A DNA stretch of 5,791 bases, from positions 13,813-19,603 of the forward strand of contig JALNZJ010000003.1 of NCBI GenBank assembly GCA_023229485.1, given 5' to 3'. Source of the stretch: a bacterium (GTDB lineage Bacteria; Patescibacteriota; Minisyncoccia; Minisyncoccales; Minisyncoccaceae). Below, one piece after another: positions 1 to 4,701 of this stretch. The translations under genes were made by a program, and so were the position numbers. A model generated the notes under the pieces. It searched no databases and had not been told where the DNA came from. It saw only the letters and a list, made by a program, of their open reading frames with translations. The stretch's first letter is position 1; each line of letters begins with the position of its first letter.

Positions 1-1
1 A

Positions 2-205
2 CAGCATGTGTGGACGCACACTGGTTATGATGGAAAAATAAGCGAGCGGGCAATTGCTTACTACATTGAACAACTGGGACACACTGTCATTTCCGAATTA
101 ACAGAGGACATACTAACAGAAACCGAAAAAGAAGAAATTACCAAAGCAAAAGAAGCACTTCAAGCTGCAATAGCTACCGATGCACAGCAAGAATTTTCAC
201 CATAA
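2..205 (+). CDS. C-terminal end of an unrecognised protein (5' end outside window)
   Basis: The frame is open from the left edge, reading Q-H-V-W-T-H-T-G-Y-D-G-K onwards, and ends at TAA 203-205. A GTG at 8 could be a start, but nothing marks it as one, so I treat this as the last ~67 codons of a gene that begins upstream. The visible part has a compact segment (residues ~1-35, ending GHTVISEL) followed by a highly charged, probably helical tail rich in E, K, A and Q (about 30 residues). No catalytic motif, signal peptide or membrane segment is visible and I do not recognise the family. A terminator begins on its stop codon, so it is the last gene of its transcript and separate from the island to its right. 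Confidence 0.6.
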   Translation, partial: QHVWTHTGYDGKISERAIAYYIEQLGHTVISELTEDILTETEKEEITKAKEALQAAIATDAQQEFSP

Positions 206-237
206 AAGAGACAAGCCAAGCTTTTCTCTCTTTTTTT
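204..237 (+). terminator. Intrinsic terminator after the first gene
   Basis: The arms AAAAGAGA (204-211) and TCTCTTTT (227-234) are exact complements, and an inner AAGC/GCTT stem (213-216/220-223) closes on a 3-nt loop. A T-tract runs to 237. The 5' arm begins inside the TAA stop codon. Confidence 0.75.
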
Positions 238-241
238 AATT

Positions 242-298
242 ATTCTTGACCGAGACACCTCAAATAACCATTCATGAATATCCCAAAGAACCCTTACA
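242..298 (+). repeat. Intergenic repeat, copy 1
   Basis: First of three related + strand segments (others at 3644-3707 and 5549-5603). The best shared block is ACACCTCAAAT(T)AACCATTCA followed by a C/A-rich stretch ending in AACCCTTACA. It starts just after a terminator and overlaps no supported gene. Here, unlike in the other copies, the 3' end forms an 11-bp stem with the following sequence (287-297 with 310-320, one G-U pair, 12-nt loop). The function is unknown. The in-frame readings on either strand contain stops, so I see no protein in it. Confidence 0.6.
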
Positions 299-346
299 CT
301 GCTTGGAGGGTAGGGGTTCTAGACCTATCTTGCCTGCAAAATTAGG

Positions 347-372
347 CCGACACTTCTGTCGGTTTTTGTTTT
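347..372 (+). terminator. Intrinsic terminator upstream of the ART-like gene
   Basis: CCGACA (347-352), loop CTTC, TGTCGG (357-362), then TTTTTGTTTT. This is a 6-bp GC-containing stem with a tetraloop and a clean T-tract. It lies 16 bases before the next start codon, so it probably stops read-through from the left and insulates the gene at 389. Confidence 0.8.
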
Positions 373-373
373 A

Positions 374-382
374 TGGTACAAT
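374..382 (+). promoter_or_regulatory. Extended -10 promoter element for the ART-like gene
   Basis: TGGTACAAT gives a TGn extension and a TACAAT -10 hexamer (377-382), with no convincing -35. The expected start of transcription is at about 389, the A of the ATG, so the mRNA would be leaderless or nearly so. This agrees with the absence of a Shine-Dalgarno sequence. Confidence 0.45.
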
Positions 383-388
383 TTATTT

Positions 389-988
389 ATGGAAAATTTC
401 GGACAACAATTTGAAAATGAAAAGACTTTAGAAGAAAAAATTTCTAAATTACGGGAGAACCTTAAAGAAATATATTCTTTCGAATTTTCTACTTTTGGAC
501 ACGGAACAAGCGAAGAATGTGCTAAAAAGATTTTAGAAAATGGACTTGAAACCAAAAATAGTAATTTAGACGAAACGATTATTAGCTTATTTGATAGTAG
601 TTTACCTTACGATAAACAATCAGATGAGGTTTTTAAAAATATTTTAAATTGGAAACACAGGGACTATAAATACATAGTAACAGTAATGATTCCTAATCCA
701 AAAAAAGATGAACAAGGAGGAAGAAATTATTTCAACAGTGTTTTTGAAGAATTACCAGAAGACAAAAAGGTTGATGTCGGAATACAAGGAGCTGATAGGG
801 AATATGTAATACCACCCCATTTCATAAAAGGATATATTGACGCTAATAGTTTAGAATTTATAGAAAATGAAAAATATAATCCATTAGTAGGGGTAGAAAT
901 GAAAGAAATAGAACAAGTTGTTCCTCATGAATCCAATATTGATAATATTGAAATTCCAAAACCTGCTGGCTCGGAAGATGTTTGGTAA
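389..988 (+). CDS. ADP-ribosyltransferase-like protein (PARP/ART fold, tentative)
   Basis: This 199-residue protein is soluble, acidic, and has no signal peptide or membrane segment. After an N-terminal charged helix (residues ~9-28) comes F-G-H38-G-T-S-x5-K-I-L-x-x-G-L (36-53). That resembles the 'HGT...IL..GL' start of PARP-type ADP-ribosyltransferase domains, where the His binds NAD+. Near the end, R-E138-Y-V-I-P-P-H (137-144) could supply the family's catalytic Glu of an H-Y-E triad; the central Tyr is not clear (Y93, Y95 or Y114 are candidates). If right, it would transfer ADP-ribose to an unknown target. It has its own terminator upstream and promoter, and stands 163 bases before the R-M operon. 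ART proteins are common as toxins and defence effectors, but no macrodomain or antitoxin partner is visible. The assignment rests on motifs only. Start: first ATG, with the promoter placing transcription on it and no SD. Confidence 0.8.
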   Translation: MENFGQQFENEKTLEEKISKLRENLKEIYSFEFSTFGHGTSEECAKKILENGLETKNSNLDETIISLFDSSLPYDKQSDEVFKNILNWKHRDYKYIVTVMIPNPKKDEQGGRNYFNSVFEELPEDKKVDVGIQGADREYVIPPHFIKGYIDANSLEFIENEKYNPLVGVEMKEIEQVVPHESNIDNIEIPKPAGSEDVW

Positions 989-1012
989 AATAAGGTATTG
1001 TCTTCTATAGCC

Positions 1013-1038
1013 AATTCAACCTCAAAAAGGTTCCAATT
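1013..1038 (+). other. Small hairpin in the ART-like/R-M intergenic gap
   Basis: AACCT (1018-1022) pairs with AGGTT (1028-1032) over a CAAAA loop, and flanking AATT/AATT adds an outer stem. No T-tract follows, so it is at best a weak terminator for the upstream gene. The rest of 989-1090 shows nothing I can name. Confidence 0.25.
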
Positions 1039-1094
1039 TCTTCCCACAAGCTCTGCCAATAACAAAATGCTAAATTCTGTATTTTATTAAACAA

Positions 1095-1116
1095 TTTTGA
1101 CATTAATTTGTCAAAA
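1095..1116 (+). promoter_or_regulatory. Inverted repeat over the -35 box: candidate operator
   Basis: TTTTGACA (1095-1102) and TGTCAAAA (1109-1116) are exact inverted repeats of 8 bp separated by 6 bases. The left arm contains the -35 hexamer and the right arm lies in the promoter spacer. A dimeric repressor here would block the polymerase. No repressor gene is visible in the window, and the methyltransferase has only ~12 residues before motif I, so it lacks the N-terminal HTH seen in self-regulating enzymes such as M.SsoII. Confidence 0.45.
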
Positions 1117-1125
1117 AGGTAAAAT
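1097..1125 (+). promoter_or_regulatory. Sigma-70 type promoter of the R-M operon
   Basis: TTGACA (1097-1102), exactly 17 bases, then TAAAAT (1120-1125). The -35 is consensus and the -10 is one base off. The transcript would start at about 1132, leaving a ~20-nt leader before the methyltransferase ATG at 1152, with no SD in it. Confidence 0.75.
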
Positions 1126-1151
1126 AAAAACAATAAAGCATGTATCAGTAA

Positions 1152-2153
1152 ATGGGAAAAAATAAGGATAAAACCAAAGAATACAAATTTATAGACCTTT
1201 TTGCTGGAATAGGCGGTTTCAGGTTAGCGTTAGAATCTTTAAACTTAAAATGTGTTTATAGCTCAGAATGGGATAAATTCGCACAACAGACATATAAAAA
1301 TAGATTCAACGAACTACCAGATGGAGATATAACAAAAGTAGACGAAAAAAAAATACCAAAGCACAATATAATCTGTGCTGGATTTCCTTGCCAAGCTTTT
1401 AGTATTTCTGGAAAGCAAAAAGGATTTGAGGACACTAGAGGAACTTTGTTTTTTGACATAGTGAGAATTGCTAAACATCACAATCCGGAGGTTCTTTTTT
1501 TAGAAAACGTAAAAAATCTCACAAAACATAGAAACGGAGAAACACTAAAAATAATAGAAAAAACCCTAGATACCCTCGGCTATACAGCATTCCATCAGGT
1601 AATAAATGCCAGTCATTACGGTGTCCCAGCGTCAAGAGAAAGAATATATTTTGTTTGCTTTAGAAAGGACCTTAATATTAAAAACTTTGATTTTCCAAAA
1701 CCAACTTTCGAAAATGTTAAATTATCAAAAATACTGCAAAAAGATAAAGATACCGAAAAATACATAATTAACAGAAAAGATATAAAAATAAATGAAGAAA
1801 AAATAAAATTAAAAACTTCTGATATTTTTGGAAATAATTTTTTAAAACCTATACGAATTGGAACCATAAATAATGGAGGGCAAGGAGAAAGAATATACAG
1901 CCCGGAAGGGCATGCAATAACTTTATCGGCCTATGGAGGCGGAGCAGCAGGAAAAACTGGGGCGTATCTTATCAATGGAAAAGTCAGAAAACTATCTCCA
2001 AGAGAATGTGCAAGAGTTATGGGATTTCCGGACGATTTTAAATTACCAGAAAATAGTAACCAAGCCTATAAACAACTTGGTAACAGTGTAGTAGTTCCAG
2101 TACTTACCTTAATATCTCACAAAATAATAGATACTATAAATAAAAATATATGA
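1152..2153 (+). CDS. hhaIM: DNA (cytosine-5)-methyltransferase, M.HhaI-like, predicted GCGC
   Basis: This is a full-length m5C methyltransferase of 333 residues (M.HhaI has 327). It transfers a methyl group from S-adenosylmethionine to C5 of cytosine and protects host DNA. Motifs in order: I, FIDLFAGIGG (13-22); IV, GFPC80Q with the catalytic Cys; VI, E118-N-V; VIII, S-R-E-R-I (161-165); target-recognition region ~180-275; IX, R-x-L-S-P-R-E-C-A-R-V-M-G-F-P (279-293); X, Q-L-G-N-S-V-V-V-P (308-316). Similarity to M.HhaI, as I remember that sequence, runs the whole length, including the recognition block GGQGERIYS (242-250) and SAYGGG (259-264). Residues equivalent to HhaI Gln237, Arg240 and Tyr254 are present (Q244, R247, Y261), so the GCGC prediction is good but inferred. 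It overlaps the endonuclease by ATGA, so the two are translationally coupled. Start: the ATG ~20 nt after the promoter; no SD. Confidence 0.96.
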   Translation: MGKNKDKTKEYKFIDLFAGIGGFRLALESLNLKCVYSSEWDKFAQQTYKNRFNELPDGDITKVDEKKIPKHNIICAGFPCQAFSISGKQKGFEDTRGTLFFDIVRIAKHHNPEVLFLENVKNLTKHRNGETLKIIEKTLDTLGYTAFHQVINASHYGVPASRERIYFVCFRKDLNIKNFDFPKPTFENVKLSKILQKDKDTEKYIINRKDIKINEEKIKLKTSDIFGNNFLKPIRIGTINNGGQGERIYSPEGHAITLSAYGGGAAGKTGAYLINGKVRKLSPRECARVMGFPDDFKLPENSNQAYKQLGNSVVVPVLTLISHKIIDTINKNI

Positions 2154-2902
2154 ACTCAAAGCAAAAGGCAATTCTCTTAGGATCAACTACTGCTAAAAAT
2201 GGATTCAGAAATGAAGACAGTGTGGTTAAAAAATTTAATAACTGGAATAAAGATTCTGATGCACAAATATGGTTAAATATTATGGGATACGAGTTAAGAG
2301 AAATCGAAAAAGTAATTGCAATTAAGCTCCATGGAGAGAAAACTGATGTTCAGGTCCAAATAGCAATATATTTAAAAAAAGTAATATCTGCCGAAAACAT
2401 TTCCATAAAACTAGTTAGTAATCCGCAAGGCTTTAATCAAGTAGACAAAAGATGGATAGATACTTATGTGGAGATGTGGAAAATCCCTTCAGTCATAAAA
2501 GAAACCCTTAAATTATTTACTGGAGAGACTAAACCATCTCAAAAAGGATTGAAAGATTCACGTAGAATGTTATTAACCGAATTTAGCGAAGAAAAAAGAG
2601 AGGAAATAGTAGATTTTTTCACTAAAAATAAAATCTTAGTTGTTTCAGACATATTAAAAGGAAGAGGTAAACTCTCTGCGGGATGGATGCTAGTGGCTCT
2701 AACCATAGATGGAAAAACTAACTGGATTTTAAAATCAATCAATGAAGCTATGAATACGTTTGCAGAGGGAGAAGTTGCAATAACCGCAAAAGGTAGCTTG
2801 AAAATTGGAAAAATCACTATGCAAAGAAAAGGCGGGGATGGAGGTAGAGAAACTGCAAAAATGCTTCAATTTAAAATTAACCCAGTCGAGCTTTTTTCTT
2901 GA
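2150..2902 (+). CDS. hinP1IR: Type II restriction endonuclease, HinP1I-like, predicted GCGC
   Basis: At 250 residues it is close to HinP1I (about 247), a PD-(D/E)xK enzyme that cuts G^CGC. Segments matching HinP1I, as I remember it: GSTTAKNGFRNE (11-22), KLVSNPQGFNQVDKRW (87-102), FTGE (123-126), RRM..TEFS (138-146), SDILKGRG (166-173) and QRKGGDGGRETAKMLQFK (225-242). They cover the length in the same order. The active-site signature recalled for HinP1I is SDx18QxK; here it is T65-D66-x18-S85-x-K87, so the Gln position is Ser. Since MspI is recalled to have Asn there, a non-acidic residue is tolerated in this group, but Ser could alter metal binding or activity. It follows the methyltransferase with an ATGA overlap, so the protecting enzyme is made first. 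A weak terminator covers its TGA stop. Confidence 0.93.
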   Translation: MNSKQKAILLGSTTAKNGFRNEDSVVKKFNNWNKDSDAQIWLNIMGYELREIEKVIAIKLHGEKTDVQVQIAIYLKKVISAENISIKLVSNPQGFNQVDKRWIDTYVEMWKIPSVIKETLKLFTGETKPSQKGLKDSRRMLLTEFSEEKREEIVDFFTKNKILVVSDILKGRGKLSAGWMLVALTIDGKTNWILKSINEAMNTFAEGEVAITAKGSLKIGKITMQRKGGDGGRETAKMLQFKINPVELFS

Positions 2903-2908
2903 TTTTTT
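2886..2908 (+). terminator. Weak intrinsic terminator at the end of the R-M operon
   Basis: TCGAG (2886-2890) pairs with CTTGA (2898-2902), including one G-U pair, across a T-rich loop, and TTTTTT follows (2903-2908). The 3' arm includes the TGA stop. The stem is short, so leakage is likely. Confidence 0.4.
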
Positions 2909-2946
2909 AACGAAAATCATATGCACAATAAGGAGAAAAATAGCTA

Positions 2947-2975
2947 TTGACAATAAATGAATAGTATTTTATAAT
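2947..2975 (+). promoter_or_regulatory. Perfect sigma-70 consensus promoter of the orphan gene
   Basis: TTGACA (2947-2952), 17 bases, TATAAT (2970-2975): both hexamers and the spacing are consensus. This is the strongest promoter in the window by sequence. Transcription should start at about 2982, which leaves a leader of about 134 nt before ATG 3116. Confidence 0.85.
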
Positions 2976-2981
2976 ACAAGC

Positions 2982-3115
2982 ATAAAGATAAGGTACCTTT
3001 AAAATGATTCTCGGTAGCAACCTGTAGATAATTGTCTATAGATTGCTGTCTAGAATCTTTAAGTTGAGATCTAGAAGCCGCTACATCCCTTTGCGTAGAG
3101 GGAGGATTGAGTAAG
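2982..3115 (+). ncRNA. Structured 5' leader, possibly derived from an IS200/IS605 (tnpB/omegaRNA) end
   Basis: This transcribed, non-coding stretch lies between the consensus promoter and the orphan gene. Visible structure: a 10-bp palindrome AAGGTACCTT (2990-2999); a stem TCTAGAATCT (3049-3058) with AGATCTAGA (3067-3075), one bulged A; a near-perfect hairpin CCGCTAC (3078-3084) with GTAGAGG (3095-3101), one G-A mismatch; and TCCCT (3086-3090) able to pair with AGGGA (3099-3103), which would hide the ribosome-binding site. The block from AGAAGCC to GGGAGGATTGAG has the look of right ends of IS200/IS605 elements, and its frame reads D-L-E-A-A-T-S-L after two stops, like a decayed tnpB tail. 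That origin is a guess from pattern memory. A regulatory leader of another kind is equally possible. Confidence 0.35.
3099..3106 (+). promoter_or_regulatory. Shine-Dalgarno sequence that decides the start at 3116
   Basis: AGGGAGGA ends ten bases before ATG 3116. The in-frame TTG at 3107 is only one or two bases from the GGAGG core, too close for use, so 3116 is preferred. This is the only clear SD in the window. Confidence 0.6.
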
Positions 3116-3589
3116 ATGGCAAAAACAACAATAGTCATTCCGTTTCCCATTTGGGATTTTCTGAATGAGAAACAAGTGGAGATAGCAAAACTGTTGAACG
3201 AAAAATGCGACGTTGGTGGTGCTCCTTGCGGAGTCCCAAGAAGCATTGAGTTCAAGCAGATTAAGCCAGAGGGAGGCGAATGCGACCGCCTCAAAATCAA
3301 ACTTTGGTACCCAGGTGGGGTCTACGTAACAGCCATTATCGGCGGATGGGAAGATTCATCTTATGGAACCAGTTGGAATCTTGTTTCATACAAAGCCAGG
3401 TGGAGCTTTTATGGAACAGCCTGTTCCATAAATGCTGAAGGAGAGGCTGCGTGGGCTCTCGAGGTGGCAGCACACTGCTACCTCGAACTAACGTCGGGCG
3501 TGGGCGTCAGCGAAAGCGACGTCCAAGAGAGTATTGATGAGTTTAACTCGTTCAATACTCTTACTATAGATGAAGAGACGCATCTTTAA
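3116..3589 (+). CDS. Orphan protein of unknown function, unusually GC-rich
   Basis: 157 residues from ATG 3116 (160 from the TTG at 3107). I do not recognise the family. The start, MAKTTIVIPFPIWDFLNEKQVEIAKLL, is a short hydrophobic stretch and then an amphipathic helix, not a typical signal peptide. Residues ~58-105 are rich in W, Y and G and alternate like beta strands (IKLWYPGGVYVTAIIGGW, then WNLV, ARWSFYG). Residues 105-125 look helical, and the acidic C-terminus ends DEETHL. Five Cys (31, 38, 56, 103, 121) form no obvious zinc motif. Its G+C, above 50% in two 60-base samples, contrasts with ~23% in a sample of the methyltransferase gene. With its own consensus promoter, real SD and terminator, it is an independent unit of probably different origin. 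A small soluble beta-rich domain is all I can support. Confidence 0.75.
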   Translation: MAKTTIVIPFPIWDFLNEKQVEIAKLLNEKCDVGGAPCGVPRSIEFKQIKPEGGECDRLKIKLWYPGGVYVTAIIGGWEDSSYGTSWNLVSYKARWSFYGTACSINAEGEAAWALEVAAHCYLELTSGVGVSESDVQESIDEFNSFNTLTIDEETHL

Positions 3590-3604
3590 AAAAGTCTCTT
3601 TTTT
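3573..3604 (+). terminator. Intrinsic terminator of the orphan gene
   Basis: AAGAGAC (3573-3579) and GTCTCTT (3594-3600) are exact complements of 7 bp with a 14-nt loop that contains the TAA stop (3587-3589). A T-tract runs to 3604. The 5' arm therefore encodes the last residues of the protein. Confidence 0.8.
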
Positions 3605-3643
3605 AATTTATAAAAAGATCTTTTATACTGTCTCACTTATCTC

Positions 3644-3707
3644 ATTTTGCCCACACCCAAACACCTCAAATTAACCATTCACCAAGGCCCCCAAAAAAAC
3701 CCTTACA
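3644..3707 (+). repeat. Intergenic repeat, copy 2
   Basis: This copy links the other two. With copy 1 it shares ACACCTCAAAT(T)AACCATTCA and AACCCTTACA. With copy 3 (5549-5603) it shares about 80% over 42 bases from TCAAATT through CCAAAAAA, and most differences are C/T or G/A transitions. It lies 40 bases after the orphan gene's terminator, so its position relative to a gene end is the same as in the other copies. Function unknown. Confidence 0.65.
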
Positions 3708-3714
3708 TATTCTG

Positions 3715-3732
3715 AAAAAAGAGATCTTTTTT
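3715..3732 (+). terminator. A/T hairpin, possible bidirectional terminator
   Basis: AAAAAAG (3715-3721), loop AGAT, CTTTTTT (3726-3732). The arms are perfect but carry only one G-C pair, with A- and T-tracts on the two strands. It sits directly after repeat copy 2, as the terminator at 347-372 follows copy 1. From here to 3816 the sequence is AT-rich and I see nothing else in it. Confidence 0.35.
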
Positions 3733-3816
3733 TATGATCATTTAATTTAACTACATAAAGACTAATTATTTTTAAATTAACAAGGTTTAATTATATACAA
3801 ATTTTAATATTTCATT

Positions 3817-3822
3817 TATCAT
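3817..3822 (+). promoter_or_regulatory. Possible -10 of the HD gene
   Basis: TATCAT lies 7 bases before ATG 3830, so the start of transcription would fall on or next to the start codon. No -35 is evident. It is supported mainly by the similar layout at 377-389 and by the lack of an SD. Confidence 0.3.
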
Positions 3823-3829
3823 AGAAAAT

Positions 3830-4492
3830 ATGAAAATCAAAAATAAAATCATAGAAGAAATAAGGGATAAGGCTAAAGAATACTTTATCGGTGGCGACAG
3901 CTCTCATGACTGGTCACACGTAGAGCGAGTTTATAATTCAGCAATCAAAATAGGAAAAAAGGAGGGAGCTAATCTTGATATTGTTAAGATAGCAGCCTAT
4001 CTTCACGACATCGGAAGAAAAGAAGAAATAAAAAGCAATGGAAAGATATGTCATGCTGAAAGAGGGGTAGAGATAGCCGAAAAAATACTATCTCAATATA
4101 ATCTTGATAAGGAAATTGTTGAAAATATAAAACATTGCATTTTGACCCATAGAAATAAAAATGATCATCAGCCAAAAACAATTGAAGCAAAAATTTTATT
4201 TGACGCCGATAAATTAGACTCAATTGGAGCAGTAGGAATAGCTAGAGATTTTTTGTTTGCTGGAATATATAATGCTCCTCTATATACCGGAAGAGAGAAA
4301 AAAATCGCAAAGGAAGCGGATAAATACGCATACACAAAAGACGATACTGCCTTATTGGAGTATTGTCATAAACTCAGTAAAATTAAGAATAAGATAATTA
4401 CAAAAACAGCTAAAGAATTCGCACAAGAAAGACACCTTTATATGGAAGATTTTTTCAAGAGATTCAACAAAGAAATTAAAGGTCTTTTGTAA
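3830..4492 (+). CDS. HD-domain metal-dependent phosphohydrolase
   Basis: This 220-residue protein is a soluble HD-superfamily hydrolase. The metal-binding signature is in order: H26-D-W-S-H30-V-x-R-V (26-34), the H59-D60 pair in AAYLHDIGR (55-63), C-H76-A-E-R-G (75-79), I-L-T-H107 (104-107) and D125-A-D127-K-L-D-S-I-G-A-x-G-I-A-R (125-139). This pattern, including the D-A-D-x-L-D-x-I-G-A block, is typical of stand-alone HD hydrolases of the YedJ/uncharacterised HD type. They cleave phosphate esters or phosphodiesters, with unknown natural substrate. The last ~60 residues are charged helices. No sensor, synthetase or membrane domain is attached, so I do not assign it to (p)ppGpp or cyclic-di-nucleotide turnover. 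It stands alone between repeat copy 2 and the structured element, with no SD and a possible near-leaderless start. Confidence 0.92.
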   Translation: MKIKNKIIEEIRDKAKEYFIGGDSSHDWSHVERVYNSAIKIGKKEGANLDIVKIAAYLHDIGRKEEIKSNGKICHAERGVEIAEKILSQYNLDKEIVENIKHCILTHRNKNDHQPKTIEAKILFDADKLDSIGAVGIARDFLFAGIYNAPLYTGREKKIAKEADKYAYTKDDTALLEYCHKLSKIKNKIITKTAKEFAQERHLYMEDFFKRFNKEIKGLL

Positions 4493-4573
4493 TTTAACTT
4501 TAAAATTATCACCGATTAGATTGAATATCTTCTAGGCAAGATAAGTCCCTGTTTGCGATTTTTTTATTATAAT

Positions 4574-4652
4574 TAATTAGAAGACCGACCTTGTCACCTG
4601 GTGATAATTCAAGTGATCTAGAGACACGGACATCTAATTATTTTTGTTTTTT
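4574..4652 (+). terminator. Long imperfect hairpin with T-tract: terminator or structured RNA
   Basis: 4574-4587 pairs with 4627-4640 over 14 positions with two A-A mismatches (TAATTAGA...TCTAATTA outer, CCG/CGG inner). Inside, TTGTCA (4591-4596) and TGATAA (4602-4607) form a second hairpin with a CCTGG loop. TTTTTG TTTTTT follows directly. It lies in the 209-base gap between the HD and metalloprotein genes. It can end transcription from the left, but it is larger and more branched than the other terminators here. A small hairpin TATCTT/AAGATA (4526-4543) and a T-run (4559-4565) lie just upstream. Confidence 0.55.
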
Positions 4653-4684
4653 AATATTATAAATTCATGATATGATATTTTCAA

Positions 4685-4690
4685 TATAAT
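4685..4690 (+). promoter_or_regulatory. Possible -10 of the metalloprotein gene
   Basis: TATAAT, consensus, lies 11 bases before ATG 4702. The transcript would start at about 4697, giving a leader of some 5 nt. No good -35 is found at 17 bases. No SD. Confidence 0.4.
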
Positions 4691-4701
4691 AATTAATCCC
4701 A

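Noticed and set aside
246..431. 61-codon + strand ORF starting with TTG
   Set aside because: It runs through repeat copy 1, a terminator and the start of the ART-like gene, with no SD and no protein-like composition.
1097..1151. Methylation control of the R-M promoter through its own site
   Set aside because: There is no GCGC in or near the promoter.
2147..2902. Alternative genetic code (UGA as Gly or Trp)
   Set aside because: Both R-M genes end at UGA at lengths matching their families, and no in-frame UGA is needed elsewhere.
2944..3300. 118-codon minus strand ORF
   Set aside because: It lies opposite the consensus promoter, the leader and the start of the GC-rich gene, which has better signals. 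It has no recognisable domain.
3984..4223. 79-codon minus strand ORF opposite the HD gene
   Set aside because: A shadow of the HD gene: Phe/Leu/Ser-rich, and its complement is a clear HD signature.
4574..4640. Integron attC site
   Set aside because: It is an imperfect palindrome of suitable size but lacks the GTTRRRY/RYYYAAC cores, and no integrase is seen.
4574..4640. tRNA gene
   Set aside because: No acceptor, D, anticodon and T-arm arrangement can be drawn; the long outer stem has the wrong geometry.
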